From: Bifidobacterium breve
GTDB lineage: Bacteria; Actinomycetota; Acidimicrobiia; Acidimicrobiales; Ilumatobacteraceae
Direction: 5' to 3'
NCBI GenBank assembly: GCA_945901725.1
Contig: CAMDLK010000003.1
Location: 1-64,000 of the forward strand
Length of the DNA: 64,000 bases
Positions 42,040 through 51,956 of the stretch are shown one piece after another. Positions within the stretch are counted from its first letter, which is position 1. Each line of letters starts with the position of its first letter. A program made the position numbers and the translations under genes. The notes beneath the pieces are model-generated. The model had not been told where the DNA came from and made no database searches. It saw nothing but the letters and a program-made list of their open reading frames with translations.

Positions 42040-42627
42040 ATGAATGCCCTTGTTGTTTACTGTCATCCCGTTGAAGGAAGTTTTTGTTCTGCAATGCGTG
42101 ATGCAGCAATGTCGGGTTTGCGTGCCGCTGGACACACGGTAAATGTGATTGATCTCGCAGCTGAAGAATTCAATCCGGTGATGTCGACATCTGAATGGGA
42201 TACCTATCGGCAGGGAAACGGCGACATACCAGTCGGTCTCGAACGTGATGTTTCCTTAGTCAAGTCTGCAGAGATAATCGTATTCGTCTACCCCACATGG
42301 TGGGGTGGGTTGCCTGGGCAACTCAAAGGTTGGTTAGAGCGGGTGATGTTGCCGGGAACAGCGTTTGTGTTTAACGAGAACAACAAAGTGCGACCAGGTC
42401 TTCGGAACATCCGACGTATCCATATCGCATCTACTTTCGGCTCGCCATGGCTATACGTACGTTTTGTGAACGACAACGGTCGTCGCATTTTGGCACGCGC
42501 ATTTCGATTGAATACGTCATTGCGAACAAAAGTGTCCACATCAAGCCTGTATGCAATGGATACAGCTACTGATGAAAGTAGAAAGAACTTCCTACTTTCT
42601 CTTGCGAAGAAGATGCAGAAGATATGA
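42040..42627 (+). CDS. NAD(P)H:quinone oxidoreductase, flavodoxin-like fold
   Basis: ALVVYCHPVEGSFCSAM, VFVYPTWWGGLPGQLKGWLERVMLPGTAF. Confidence 0.92.
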   Translation: MNALVVYCHPVEGSFCSAMRDAAMSGLRAAGHTVNVIDLAAEEFNPVMSTSEWDTYRQGNGDIPVGLERDVSLVKSAEIIVFVYPTWWGGLPGQLKGWLERVMLPGTAFVFNENNKVRPGLRNIRRIHIASTFGSPWLYVRFVNDNGRRILARAFRLNTSLRTKVSTSSLYAMDTATDESRKNFLLSLAKKMQKI

Positions 42628-43229
42628 AAGTTCTCATAGTTCTTGCGCATCCGTCTGAAGAGTCTTTTGTTTCTTTTCTTTCATCGGAGATCCTTGCTGA
42701 ATTGAAGACTGGCGGTCATGAAGTTCGTCATCATGATTTATGGGCTGAGAATTTCAGTCCGGTGTTTACGGCGTATGAACGTTTGAATCATGTGGGAGAC
42801 GTGGCCGAGAAATTACGGGCCCTTCCCGAACTACAACAACACATCGAAGATTTGCAGTGGTGTGAAGCATTGGTACTTGTGTACCCCACGTGGTGGTCTG
42901 GGCAGCCCGCAATGTTGAAGGGTTGGTTTGACAGAGTGTTAATGAACGGGGTTGCGTGGATACTGCCTGAAGGCGCGGCACGCATTCGGCCACTTCTGAC
43001 CAATGTGCGGCACTTAATCGTGGTGACCACTCACGGATCAGGCAAATTTGTTAATGCACTTGAAGGGGAGTCGGGGAAACGAACTGTCTTTCGCTCGGTG
43101 CGTCTTATGCTGCACCGGCGAGTTCGTTGCGAGTGGTTGGCGATGTACGGCCTAGATAATGCCACGCTGCAACAACGCCAGAAATTCTCTGGTCGTGTGA
43201 GCCGGCGAATCAGTCGCGTATTGGGTTAA
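42624..43229 (+). CDS. NAD(P)H:quinone oxidoreductase, flavodoxin-like fold (tandem paralog)
   Basis: VLIVLAHPSEESFVSFL, VLVYPTWWSGQPAMLKGWFDRVLMNGVAW; ATGA overlap with the upstream gene. Confidence 0.92.
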   Translation: MKVLIVLAHPSEESFVSFLSSEILAELKTGGHEVRHHDLWAENFSPVFTAYERLNHVGDVAEKLRALPELQQHIEDLQWCEALVLVYPTWWSGQPAMLKGWFDRVLMNGVAWILPEGAARIRPLLTNVRHLIVVTTHGSGKFVNALEGESGKRTVFRSVRLMLHRRVRCEWLAMYGLDNATLQQRQKFSGRVSRRISRVLG

Positions 43230-43272
43230 CACAGTTCAATTCGCTCGTGGGCTGTCTAGTACCGTCGCAAGT

Positions 43273-44244
43273 ATGAAAGTTTTGCAAATACAGCAACTTG
43301 GGTCGCTTGATGACATCGAGATTGTCGAAGTAGATTCCCCTGAATTAGTCGCAGGACAAATACGTGTAGCCGTTTTAGCGAGTGGTTTGAATTATGTCGA
43401 TTCGCTCATGATTGAGGGTAAATACCAAATCAAGCCGCCAGTCCCATACAGGCCAGGTTCTGAAATTGTTGGACGCGTTATTGAAGTTGCATCTGATGTT
43501 ACGAACCTGAAAATTGGTGATCGAGTTTTCTCACCAAGCGGTGGCTTTGCAGATGAAGCGGTACTTTCTGCCAGTCGTGTGATTGCAATTCCAGAACAGT
43601 TGAGCGATGGGCAGGGTGCAACTTTTATGCAGAGTTACCTCACTGCATGGTTTGCTTTCCATAAACGTGCACAGGTGCGTGAAGGGGCCACCATGTTGGT
43701 TCTTGGCGCAGGTGGCGGTGTTGGGTTAGCCGCAGTTGATCTTGGCGTTGCAATGGGAATGCGTGTTATTGCTGCTGCCTCAAGCCCAGAGAAGCGGCAG
43801 TTGGCGTTAGACCGTGGAGCGTTTGCTGCTATCGATGTTCTCAATGAAGACGTGAAATTACGGACGCGTGAATTATGTGGTGGCGGAGTTGACATGGTGT
43901 ATGACCCAGTTGGCGGCGACCTTGCTGAACCGTGTTTACGTGCACTAGCGCCATTCGGGCAGTACCTAGTCGTTGGTTTTGTTGGTGGAATTCCGCGTCT
44001 TCCTGCGAATCATGTGTTGCTCACTAACCGCACAGTGGTTGGCGTTGATTGGGGCGCATGGGTTGGACGCAACGTCGTTGAAAATCAAGGCATGTTGATT
44101 GAAGTGCTTGCAGAAATTGCTGCAGGAAAACTTCACCCCGTAGAACCAGTCATGTACCCAATGAGCAAAACTGTTCAAGCCATGCGAGATTTACAAGATC
44201 GTAAAATCGCAGGCAAAGTTGCCTTAGTTCCAGTGTTTGATTAG
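43273..44244 (+). CDS. NADPH:quinone oxidoreductase (zinc-less MDR family)
   Basis: YRPGSEIVGRVIEV, LVLGAGGGVGLAAVDLGVAMGMRVIAAASS. Confidence 0.93.
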   Translation: MKVLQIQQLGSLDDIEIVEVDSPELVAGQIRVAVLASGLNYVDSLMIEGKYQIKPPVPYRPGSEIVGRVIEVASDVTNLKIGDRVFSPSGGFADEAVLSASRVIAIPEQLSDGQGATFMQSYLTAWFAFHKRAQVREGATMLVLGAGGGVGLAAVDLGVAMGMRVIAAASSPEKRQLALDRGAFAAIDVLNEDVKLRTRELCGGGVDMVYDPVGGDLAEPCLRALAPFGQYLVVGFVGGIPRLPANHVLLTNRTVVGVDWGAWVGRNVVENQGMLIEVLAEIAAGKLHPVEPVMYPMSKTVQAMRDLQDRKIAGKVALVPVFD

Positions 44245-45590
44245 AGACCAAATGGCGTGTAGCCAGGCGCTGTGAGGGGCCACGGCTTAATGCGCTCAAT
44301 ATGGGCAGCAAGACCAAGTGTGAGATTGTCTTGAAATCTTGGTCCTGTGATGTGAATGCCACATGGGACTCCATTGTCATCAAGACCCATTGGCACGCTT
44401 GTGGCTGGATGGCCTGTGAAGTTTGCATCTGGCGTATTCAAAGTCACCATTGGGTCGTCGGTATTGCCGGCACGCGAAGGTAATGGACCTTCGGCTGGCC
44501 ATGAACGCGCATTTGATGTTGGGGTGAGAAGAACTGCATCGGTTCCTAACAATTCATCAAATCGAATACTGACTTCATGGCGTTTTCGTTGGGCTGCGAT
44601 GTATTGGTCAATGGTGACCGTGGCACCAAACTTCAATTGAGACTGTACGTAGTCAGACAATTCAGTCCAACGGTGTTCTTCATGACGCAAACTCTGAGTG
44701 AGTTGTGCAGTTGACATGATGAACCAGTTCCATATTGTGTCGTTGTCTGATGGTGAGGCAACACGTTCCACTGTGACACCACTTGCAACTAACGCATCAA
44801 TCATTGATTCGTAGTTGGCTTCGATGTCGGGGTCGACATCTGTTCGAAATGTTCGACATGCAAGAACTCGATGCGGCATCACAGAGTTCAATGCGATGCT
44901 TTTTGCGGGAAGACCGAGAAAATCTCCATTGGCTGGCCCGTGGGTGATTGCTGCTTCATACGCAACAGCAGCAACGCTGTGGCCACTTGTTCCTTGAGTT
45001 GAAAAATCAATCCAACGAGGCAAAACATTTCTTCCGATTGCGCCCATTGAAGGTTTGTAACCAACTAGCCCTGATGAAGATGCAGGCCCGCGCACGCTGC
45101 CTCCACCATCAGAGGTGGTGGCGATAGGTGTAAGCCCTGCAGCAAGAGCGGCTGCAGAACCACCACTTGAACCACCAGGTGACTTCTCCGGATTCCATGG
45201 GTTACGAGTGGCGCCGTACACCTTGTTCGAAGTGAATGCTGTTGCACCGAACTCTGGGCTGTTCGAACGGCCGATGATGATTGCGCCGGCTTCGCGAAGA
45301 CGCGAGACAACAGAGTCATCAACTTCATCGACAACGCCATCGGCATACAACGTTGACCCAGACGTTGTGACATGACCCTTTACTCGAGCCATGTCTTTCA
45401 CCAAAAATGGCAAACCGGCAAGGGCTCCTGTACGCGGATGTGATTCGGCTAACGCACGTGCCTCGTCGGCATATGTCGCGACAACGGCGTTCAATGACGA
45501 AGCTGCCTCTATACGACGAATGCTCTCGTTCACAAGATCAACAGGGTTGATTTCTCCGGATCGGACTTTGGCTGATAGTTCTTCGAGCAT
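44241..45590 (-). CDS. Amidase (amidase signature family)
   Basis: ALAGLPFLVKDMARVKG, NPWNPEKSPGGSSGGSAAALAAGLTPIATTSDGGGSVRGPASSSGLVGYKPS. Confidence 0.94.
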   Translation of the reverse strand: MLEELSAKVRSGEINPVDLVNESIRRIEAASSLNAVVATYADEARALAESHPRTGALAGLPFLVKDMARVKGHVTTSGSTLYADGVVDEVDDSVVSRLREAGAIIIGRSNSPEFGATAFTSNKVYGATRNPWNPEKSPGGSSGGSAAALAAGLTPIATTSDGGGSVRGPASSSGLVGYKPSMGAIGRNVLPRWIDFSTQGTSGHSVAAVAYEAAITHGPANGDFLGLPAKSIALNSVMPHRVLACRTFRTDVDPDIEANYESMIDALVASGVTVERVASPSDNDTIWNWFIMSTAQLTQSLRHEEHRWTELSDYVQSQLKFGATVTIDQYIAAQRKRHEVSIRFDELLGTDAVLLTPTSNARSWPAEGPLPSRAGNTDDPMVTLNTPDANFTGHPATSVPMGLDDNGVPCGIHITGPRFQDNLTLGLAAHIERIKPWPLTAPGYTPFGL

Positions 45591-45606
45591 GAGCGAAGAC
45601 TAGTGA

Positions 45607-46803
45607 TTATCGGCCGATGGGAATCCATCGCCAGTCGAGTTGACAGATTGTGGGGTCAACGATCTCAAGAATGGAGAGCCCTAGAACGCTTGCGCGGGCA
45701 GATAAACCTGTATCGGGGCGAATTGTGGCACCTGTAGGGGCTTTGACAGCAGCAGCCATGAGTGATCGTCTGGCTGCAAAAGTGTAGGCCGCTAGTTGAG
45801 CCGCAATATCGGGGGAGTGCCGCGCAGCAACGATGCTTTCTAAGCGGAATGTGCGCCACTGAGCAAATGATGGCGACATGTAGTTTGCCAAGATATCGGT
45901 GACAACTGCTCGTTGGTCTGTTGCGGTGAACACTCGTGACCATTCTTCAACGTCACGGCGACTCTGTGGCGGGAAGAGAACTTCAAGACAATCTGCAACG
46001 AGGGCATCTTTGTTTTCGTACAAGCCATAGATTGCGCCAACACTTACGCCTGCTCGACGAGCGATACGAGACACAGTGGCTTTGTGAACACCCGTACGCG
46101 CAATGACGTATTCACTTGCTGCGATCAGTGCATCGCGAACGTCGTCATAGGTTGTGGGGAATTGGTACGGGGCAGTGTTTCGCAGTGTGCCTGCAGATTT
46201 CGTAGGCTTTATTGGCGACTGAGCAGAGAGAGTAAAGACTTCAATTAGTGCTGTCGGGTCAATCATGTTGTGCTTGTTGTCAACATACGCAGAGTTCAAC
46301 AACGATGCTCCGAACAGTGTGCTAATTGCAGACACCACAGATTGACGTAGCGCTCCATCTGTTGATGGGCCAACACCACGGTCATCGAGCAGACCGTTGA
46401 TGTCTCTTTGCACAACTTCACCAATGGTTTCGTCACGTCGTGAAGCGATGATGACTTCCATGGCGCTACCAAGATCTGGCACGATTCCTGGGTCGGTAGA
46501 ACGAATGAACAATTCAGCGATTTTTCCCATGCTGCTGTTGTCTTTAGAGATCACCGCATCAGCAAGCAAAGTAATCATCTCTGACAACATCGGCCAGAAG
46601 CTTTTTTCCCACGCCAAGACCACAAGTTCTGATCTGTCATCGCATCGGGCATAAATGGCGCCACTTGAGAAACCAGCGTCGGCAGCTACGCGGGTTAGGG
46701 CCATCTGGTCGACACCTACCGTGCGTACTGCACTGGCTGCGCTGTAGGCAACCTTGAGGTCAGTCTGACGGGACTTTTCTGACTGCTTGGTGGCAATAAC
46801 CAT
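45607..46803 (-). CDS. Transcriptional regulator with two TetR-type DNA-binding domains
   Basis: Two separate TetR HTH segments: MALTRVAADAGFSSGAIYARCDDRSEL and ATVSRIARRAGVSVGAIYGLYENKDAL. Confidence 0.85.
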   Translation of the reverse strand: MVIATKQSEKSRQTDLKVAYSAASAVRTVGVDQMALTRVAADAGFSSGAIYARCDDRSELVVLAWEKSFWPMLSEMITLLADAVISKDNSSMGKIAELFIRSTDPGIVPDLGSAMEVIIASRRDETIGEVVQRDINGLLDDRGVGPSTDGALRQSVVSAISTLFGASLLNSAYVDNKHNMIDPTALIEVFTLSAQSPIKPTKSAGTLRNTAPYQFPTTYDDVRDALIAASEYVIARTGVHKATVSRIARRAGVSVGAIYGLYENKDALVADCLEVLFPPQSRRDVEEWSRVFTATDQRAVVTDILANYMSPSFAQWRTFRLESIVAARHSPDIAAQLAAYTFAARRSLMAAAVKAPTGATIRPDTGLSARASVLGLSILEIVDPTICQLDWRWIPIGR

Positions 46804-46855
46804 GTCCTGATTGTCGCACACATGTCGGCAATGAGAACATCCCTAGAGTAGGGAC

Positions 46856-47746
46856 ATGACACTTTCCCTTGCTGCCATTCAGATGTCTATGTCCGATAGT
46901 CGAATAGACAACGTGTCTAAAGCTGAACGTTTGGTACGTCAGGCTGCTTCAGACGGAGCACGAATAATCCTTATTCCAGAATTGTTTGAGAGCGAGTACT
47001 TCTGCAAAGAACAAGATGCACAACATCAGCAACGTGCACAAACACTTGATGAGAATCCAACTATTTCTCATTTCCAAAATGTTGCTGCAGAACTGAATGT
47101 GGTGTTGCCGCTCAGTGTGTACGAACGTGCAGGCAATGCGTTGTTCAATACTGTCGTCATGGTTGATGCCGATGGTTCTCGTATGGGTGTGTATCGCAAG
47201 AGTCATATTCCTGACGGGCCTGGCTATTCAGAGAAGTTTTACTTCAGTCCTGGTGACACAGGTTTCCGGGTATGGGCTACGCGACACGGCAGAATTGGCG
47301 TTGGCATTTGTTGGGATCAGTGGTTCCCCGAAGCTGCACGTGCAATGGCGTTGCAGGGCGCTGAATGCATTTTGTATCCGACTGCTATCGGCAGCGAACC
47401 ACAAGAACCCACGTGGGATTCTTCACGTCATTGGCAACGAGTAATGCAAGGTCATGCAGCAGCGAACCTTTTACCTGTAATGGCAGCGAATCGCATTGGT
47501 CGTGAAGTGCAAAACACAACGGAAATAGATTTCTATGGTTCCTCCTTCATCGCCGACAACACAGGTGCATTGGTGGCAGAGGCTGGTCGTGATACCGAAG
47601 AAGTAATTCATGCCACGTTTGATCGCTCCGCATTATCAACTTTGCGTTCATCGTGGGGTTTGTTTCGTGATCGCCGCCCGGAACTGTACGGAGCGCTTCT
47701 CACACTTGACGGCAGTGACAGTTATTTCTCGCACCTCGGCAATTAG
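46856..47746 (+). CDS. aguB: N-carbamoylputrescine amidase
   Basis: Nitrilase fold: IPELFESEYFCKEQD, RKSHIPDGPGYSEKFYFSPGDTGF, GVGICWDQWFPEAAR. Confidence 0.93.
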   Translation: MTLSLAAIQMSMSDSRIDNVSKAERLVRQAASDGARIILIPELFESEYFCKEQDAQHQQRAQTLDENPTISHFQNVAAELNVVLPLSVYERAGNALFNTVVMVDADGSRMGVYRKSHIPDGPGYSEKFYFSPGDTGFRVWATRHGRIGVGICWDQWFPEAARAMALQGAECILYPTAIGSEPQEPTWDSSRHWQRVMQGHAAANLLPVMAANRIGREVQNTTEIDFYGSSFIADNTGALVAEAGRDTEEVIHATFDRSALSTLRSSWGLFRDRRPELYGALLTLDGSDSYFSHLGN

Positions 47747-47756
47747 AGGAAATTGA

Positions 47757-48764
47757 ATGTCCACATCTCCACGGGTAATGCCTGCTGAATTTGAACCGCA
47801 CCAGAGCACATTGATGTGTTGGCCATCACGTGATGACATTTGGGACGGCCAGATTGCCGAAGCCGAACGTGCCTACGCCGAACTTGCAAACACTATTGCA
47901 ACGTATGAACCAGTGACCATGGTTGTTGACCCAAAACATATTGAACGTGCAGAGTCATTGTGTGGGACAGGAGTAACTGTCATAAGTATCCCCATTGATG
48001 ATTCGTGGTGCCGCGACAGTGGACCAATTTATGTGCGTGAATCTGGTGGGGGACTTGTAGGCCTCGATTTTGTGTTTAACGGATGGGGACAAAAGTTTGT
48101 TCCCCATAATCAAGATGCTCAATTGGCCTCCCGGGTGCTTTCTCAGCAAAACCGACAAAAACGTAGTGTTTCAATGGTTCTTGAGGGTGGTTCCATCAAT
48201 GTGGATGGCGCAGGAACTCTGGTCACAACTATGCAATGTTTGTTACATCCGAATCGCAACCCCGAGATGTCTCAACTTGAAATTGAGACTGTGTTGAAGA
48301 ATGAGCTCGGAGTCACTTCGGTGGTGTGGTTGCCGCACGGTCTTGCACTAGATCATGACACCGACGGTCACGTTGACAATGTTGCTGCATTCACCAAACC
48401 AGGACATGTCTTATTGCAAGGATGTAATGACGTGGGTGAAGACGATTATGTGCGCATGTTCACTAATGAAAAAGTTGCTCGTTCGTCTGTATCTGGTCGT
48501 GGTGAACAATTAGAAGTCGACGTTGTCCCCGTATTGCCGTTCGTGGAAACCGATTCTGGTCGGGTAGTTGTCCCGTATCTGAATTTCTATGTTGGAAATA
48601 GTTTTGTTGTTATTCCAGTGACAGGTCATGAGGCCGACAACGACATGGTGCAGATGATCGACGAATTCTTTCCCAGTCGTGAAATGGTGCCGCTAGACAT
48701 TGGTCGCATACTTGCCGTTGGCGGCGGCGGTATTCACTGCATCACGCAGCAAATACCTGCTTAG
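47757..48764 (+). CDS. aguA: Agmatine deiminase
   Basis: MPAEFEPHQSTLMCWPSR, DSWCRDSGPIYV, DTDGHVDNVAAF, GGGGIHCITQQIPA. Confidence 0.95.
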   Translation: MSTSPRVMPAEFEPHQSTLMCWPSRDDIWDGQIAEAERAYAELANTIATYEPVTMVVDPKHIERAESLCGTGVTVISIPIDDSWCRDSGPIYVRESGGGLVGLDFVFNGWGQKFVPHNQDAQLASRVLSQQNRQKRSVSMVLEGGSINVDGAGTLVTTMQCLLHPNRNPEMSQLEIETVLKNELGVTSVVWLPHGLALDHDTDGHVDNVAAFTKPGHVLLQGCNDVGEDDYVRMFTNEKVARSSVSGRGEQLEVDVVPVLPFVETDSGRVVVPYLNFYVGNSFVVIPVTGHEADNDMVQMIDEFFPSREMVPLDIGRILAVGGGGIHCITQQIPA

Positions 48765-49441
48765 AGATTCCAGTTGATAGGCGCTCGGCCAGCCTCTTGT
48801 AACAGCGCATTGGTGCGCGAGAAGGGTGAGCTGCCAAAGAACCCCCGGTACGCCGATAATGGCGATGGGTGAGGTGCCTCAAGAATGGCGTGATGGCCCT
48901 GTGTAATCAGTTTTTTCTTAGCTTGGGCATGTGCCCCCCACAGGATAAACACGCATCGTTCTGTGTTGTCATTGACGATACGAATGATCTGATCGGTGAT
49001 TGCTTCCCATCCCTTTTTTGCGTGGCTACCAGCAACGCCTTCACGAACAGTGAGTGATGTGTTGAGTAATAGAACACCTTGTTGTGCCCATGGTGTGAGC
49101 GTGCCGTGTATGGGCGGTTGTAGTCCGATGTCATTTTCACGCTCAGCAAAAATGTTTCGCAACGAAGGTGGAATTGCAACATTGGGTTGCACAGAAAAAC
49201 TCAAACCGTGTGCTTGGCCATGTTCGTGATACGGATCTTGCCCGAGAATGACAACAGAGGTATCAGTTGGAGAAAAGTACGACAAGGCAGCAAAGACCTG
49301 ATGATCGGGTGGAAAGACCGCGAATTCTTCACGTTCTCGAGAAATGAACGATGTGATTTCTTGTGCAGAATCAGTCGACAGTACATCGGTGAGTAATTCT
49401 TTCCATTGTGGATGCACAGTTTTATCGTACGAAGTCTGCAT
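48761..49441 (-). CDS. ung: Uracil-DNA glycosylase
   Basis: VVILGQDPYHEHGQAHGLSFSV, WAQQGVLLLNTSLTV, APHPSPLSAYRGFFGS. Confidence 0.97.
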   Translation of the reverse strand: MQTSYDKTVHPQWKELLTDVLSTDSAQEITSFISREREEFAVFPPDHQVFAALSYFSPTDTSVVILGQDPYHEHGQAHGLSFSVQPNVAIPPSLRNIFAERENDIGLQPPIHGTLTPWAQQGVLLLNTSLTVREGVAGSHAKKGWEAITDQIIRIVNDNTERCVFILWGAHAQAKKKLITQGHHAILEAPHPSPLSAYRGFFGSSPFSRTNALLQEAGRAPINWNL

Positions 49442-49527
49442 GACCTATAAATCCTAGACAAACAGATGCAGAGGTGAATATTTGGATGTCGCAAATACTG
49501 TCAACTTTTTGGCACACTGGATACATC

Positions 49528-50421
49528 ATGCAATTGTCATTGTCTATTGATATTGGTGGCACCAAGTGTGCAGTTGGTTTAGTTACTCGCGAGGGCGAAC
49601 TCATTGACCGCACCTCTATCTCTGTGAATCCACGTGACAACGCCGAAGATCTTTTTTCTGACATTGCTGAAGCAGTGCAACAACAACTTGCACGGGCGCG
49701 GGAACATCATGGTGAGAGTCCGTTGACAGTTGGCGTTGCATGCGCCGGTCCGAGTACTCACAATCTTGAATCAGTGTCTCCTCTCAACATTCCTCAGTGG
49801 CGTAATTTTCCGCTTCGTGATCGATTGATTGACATCACTGGTTTGCCGGTCTTTGGTGATGGTGACGCAAAAGCATTAGCTCTGGCTGAAGGCTGGGTAG
49901 GCGGCGCACGTGGTGTCGACAACTTCATGGCCATGGTGGTTTCCACCGGAGTGGGTGGCGGAATTGTCCTCAATGGGCAGCTGCTGGAAGGCGCCAGTGG
50001 CAATGCGGGCCATATCGGGCACGTTGTGGTGGAGCCAAACGGCCGCAGGTGCGCCTGTGGAGGCCGTGGCTGCCTTGAGGCTGAAGCGTCTGGCCCTGCG
50101 ATTGAAGCCATCACGGGTCGCTCACCGACGCAGCCAACATACGAGATCATGGTGCGCACGGGTCGACTTGTTGGCCGTGGCGTGGCGTCTGTCTGCAATC
50201 TTCTTGACCTTCAACTCGTCTGTGTCGGTGGAAGTGTTGCGCTTGGGTTCGGTGCAACTTTCTTTAACTCAGCTCAGCGCACACTTGATGAATTATGTGG
50301 ACTTGAGTTTTCTCGCGGTGCAAGGATTATTCCGTCTCGCTTAGCCGACCAAGGTGGACTTATCGGTGCAGCTGCAGTTGGTTGGCGCGGTCTCAACCGA
50401 ATGGTATCAACGGCGCTCTAA
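49528..50421 (+). CDS. ROK family sugar kinase (glucokinase-like)
   Basis: LSIDIGGTKCAVGLV, STGVGGGIVLNGQLLEGASGNAGHIGHVVVEPNGRRCACGGRGCLE. Confidence 0.93.
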   Translation: MQLSLSIDIGGTKCAVGLVTREGELIDRTSISVNPRDNAEDLFSDIAEAVQQQLARAREHHGESPLTVGVACAGPSTHNLESVSPLNIPQWRNFPLRDRLIDITGLPVFGDGDAKALALAEGWVGGARGVDNFMAMVVSTGVGGGIVLNGQLLEGASGNAGHIGHVVVEPNGRRCACGGRGCLEAEASGPAIEAITGRSPTQPTYEIMVRTGRLVGRGVASVCNLLDLQLVCVGGSVALGFGATFFNSAQRTLDELCGLEFSRGARIIPSRLADQGGLIGAAAVGWRGLNRMVSTAL

Positions 50422-50442
50422 TTGTTCATTGCTGCAATGGCA

Positions 50443-51396
50443 CTATGCCCACTGCAGCAAATCAACTTGCACTTTGATTAGCGATTGTTGAACGTCAATC
50501 CATTCTCCGATGCTCGGTATGGGTCGACCACGCGCTACGAACAACATTGAGACATGCATATGTGGCGGTTCCAACATATTAAGACGTTGACGCTGAAAAT
50601 GAAATGGGCTGCGGCCATCATCGAGAAGTGATACCCCATGAGCGGTGCCGCAACCAACAATGACGATTTCGCCTGGGCCTTTAATAGGTACCTGGGTATA
50701 ACCAGCAAAAGACTTTGATTCCACTGGGTGATGATCAACAATGTCGGCTGTTAGGTGCATGGTGGATTTGTCACCATGCCACAGTGGTGTACCGAGACGC
50801 ATCCGGAAGTCACGTGATGGATAATTGCGTCGTAGCGATGCGTACGCAGCGGTATCAAGATGACTGATATACACCGGCAACGCAGGATCAATGTGGTCTA
50901 ACCATTGCGTGATGTCAGCGATATGAGCTGCCATGTCACCGGCTATCGGTGGATGAATTGCAAAACCACGAATTGTGAATTGGGCGTCAGCAATGTCAGA
51001 CAATAAAGGTTGCAAGTTTGCAAGAGCTACACCAAAACGTCTGGTTGATGATTGCAACTTAACAATGACATCACCACGCCATTGGGCTCGAGTAAGCGCT
51101 ACAACATGATGCGGGCTCCCAACTGTGAGCACGGTGTTCATCGGCAAGTTCTTCGGCGGCGCAGTCAGTGTTGGAGTCAAAACAATAGGTGTCAGATGCG
51201 AAGGTGTATCGCGCACTTCAAAAACTGTGCCAACGGCAACTTCGCGAGATAACTCACCAGCAATCTCCATAAGGTTCCAGCGACGAAAACCGTAACCGTT
51301 GCCCTTCACGACTGGAACGAGACCTGGAGTTGCATCAGCTACGCCATGGACGTGGGCTAGCCAGTCGGCTCTGCGGACGGTGAGGCGAATAGTCAC
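50443..51396 (-). CDS. Alanine racemase-like PLP-dependent protein
   Basis: PLP-lysine motif VPVVKGNGYGFRRW; TIM-barrel-like length. Confidence 0.75.
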   Translation of the reverse strand: MTIRLTVRRADWLAHVHGVADATPGLVPVVKGNGYGFRRWNLMEIAGELSREVAVGTVFEVRDTPSHLTPIVLTPTLTAPPKNLPMNTVLTVGSPHHVVALTRAQWRGDVIVKLQSSTRRFGVALANLQPLLSDIADAQFTIRGFAIHPPIAGDMAAHIADITQWLDHIDPALPVYISHLDTAAYASLRRNYPSRDFRMRLGTPLWHGDKSTMHLTADIVDHHPVESKSFAGYTQVPIKGPGEIVIVGCGTAHGVSLLDDGRSPFHFQRQRLNMLEPPHMHVSMLFVARGRPIPSIGEWIDVQQSLIKVQVDLLQWA

Positions 51397-51464
51397 TCCA
51401 TGAACCGTACTCGGGAGAACAATTCCTCAGTGGTCAGATCGGAATTACGCCATAGCGTGGGGTC

Positions 51465-51956
51465 ATGGCAAAAGTATTTGGCTTTCCCAATCCAGTAAAT
51501 GAAACATCAGCCCGAATTGTCGCCACGGGTGCTGTTCTGATGAGTGCTCTATTCGTCGTTACAGGGAATCCGTGGGTTCTTGTGCCTCTGACATACGGGT
51601 TTATTGCTCGCGTCCTCACAGGCCCGCTACTCAGCCCGCTTGGCCGTATTGCTACCGAAGTCATCACGCCACGAATGAAGCGCAAACATGTGCTGGTCGC
51701 TGGGCCGCCAAAAAGGTTTGCTCAAGGAATAGGCGCCGCTTTTTCTATTGCCGGATCAGTGTTCTGGATTCTTGATATGCACGCTGCGTCACGAGTTGTT
51801 ATCGCAATGCTGGCTGGCGCTGCTTCGCTTGAGGCATTCGCTGGCTTTTGCCTCGGATGTGCAATTTTCGCCCGTCTTATGCGATGGGGTGTTATTCCTG
51901 AATCAGTCTGCCAAGAGTGCAATGACATCAGCGTGCGACTGAACGCCGCACAGTAA
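51465..51956 (+). CDS. DUF4395 membrane protein
   Basis: FGFPNPVNETSARIVATG, YGFIARVLTGPLLSPLGRIATEV, GFCLGCAIF. Confidence 0.85.
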   Translation: MAKVFGFPNPVNETSARIVATGAVLMSALFVVTGNPWVLVPLTYGFIARVLTGPLLSPLGRIATEVITPRMKRKHVLVAGPPKRFAQGIGAAFSIAGSVFWILDMHAASRVVIAMLAGAASLEAFAGFCLGCAIFARLMRWGVIPESVCQECNDISVRLNAAQ

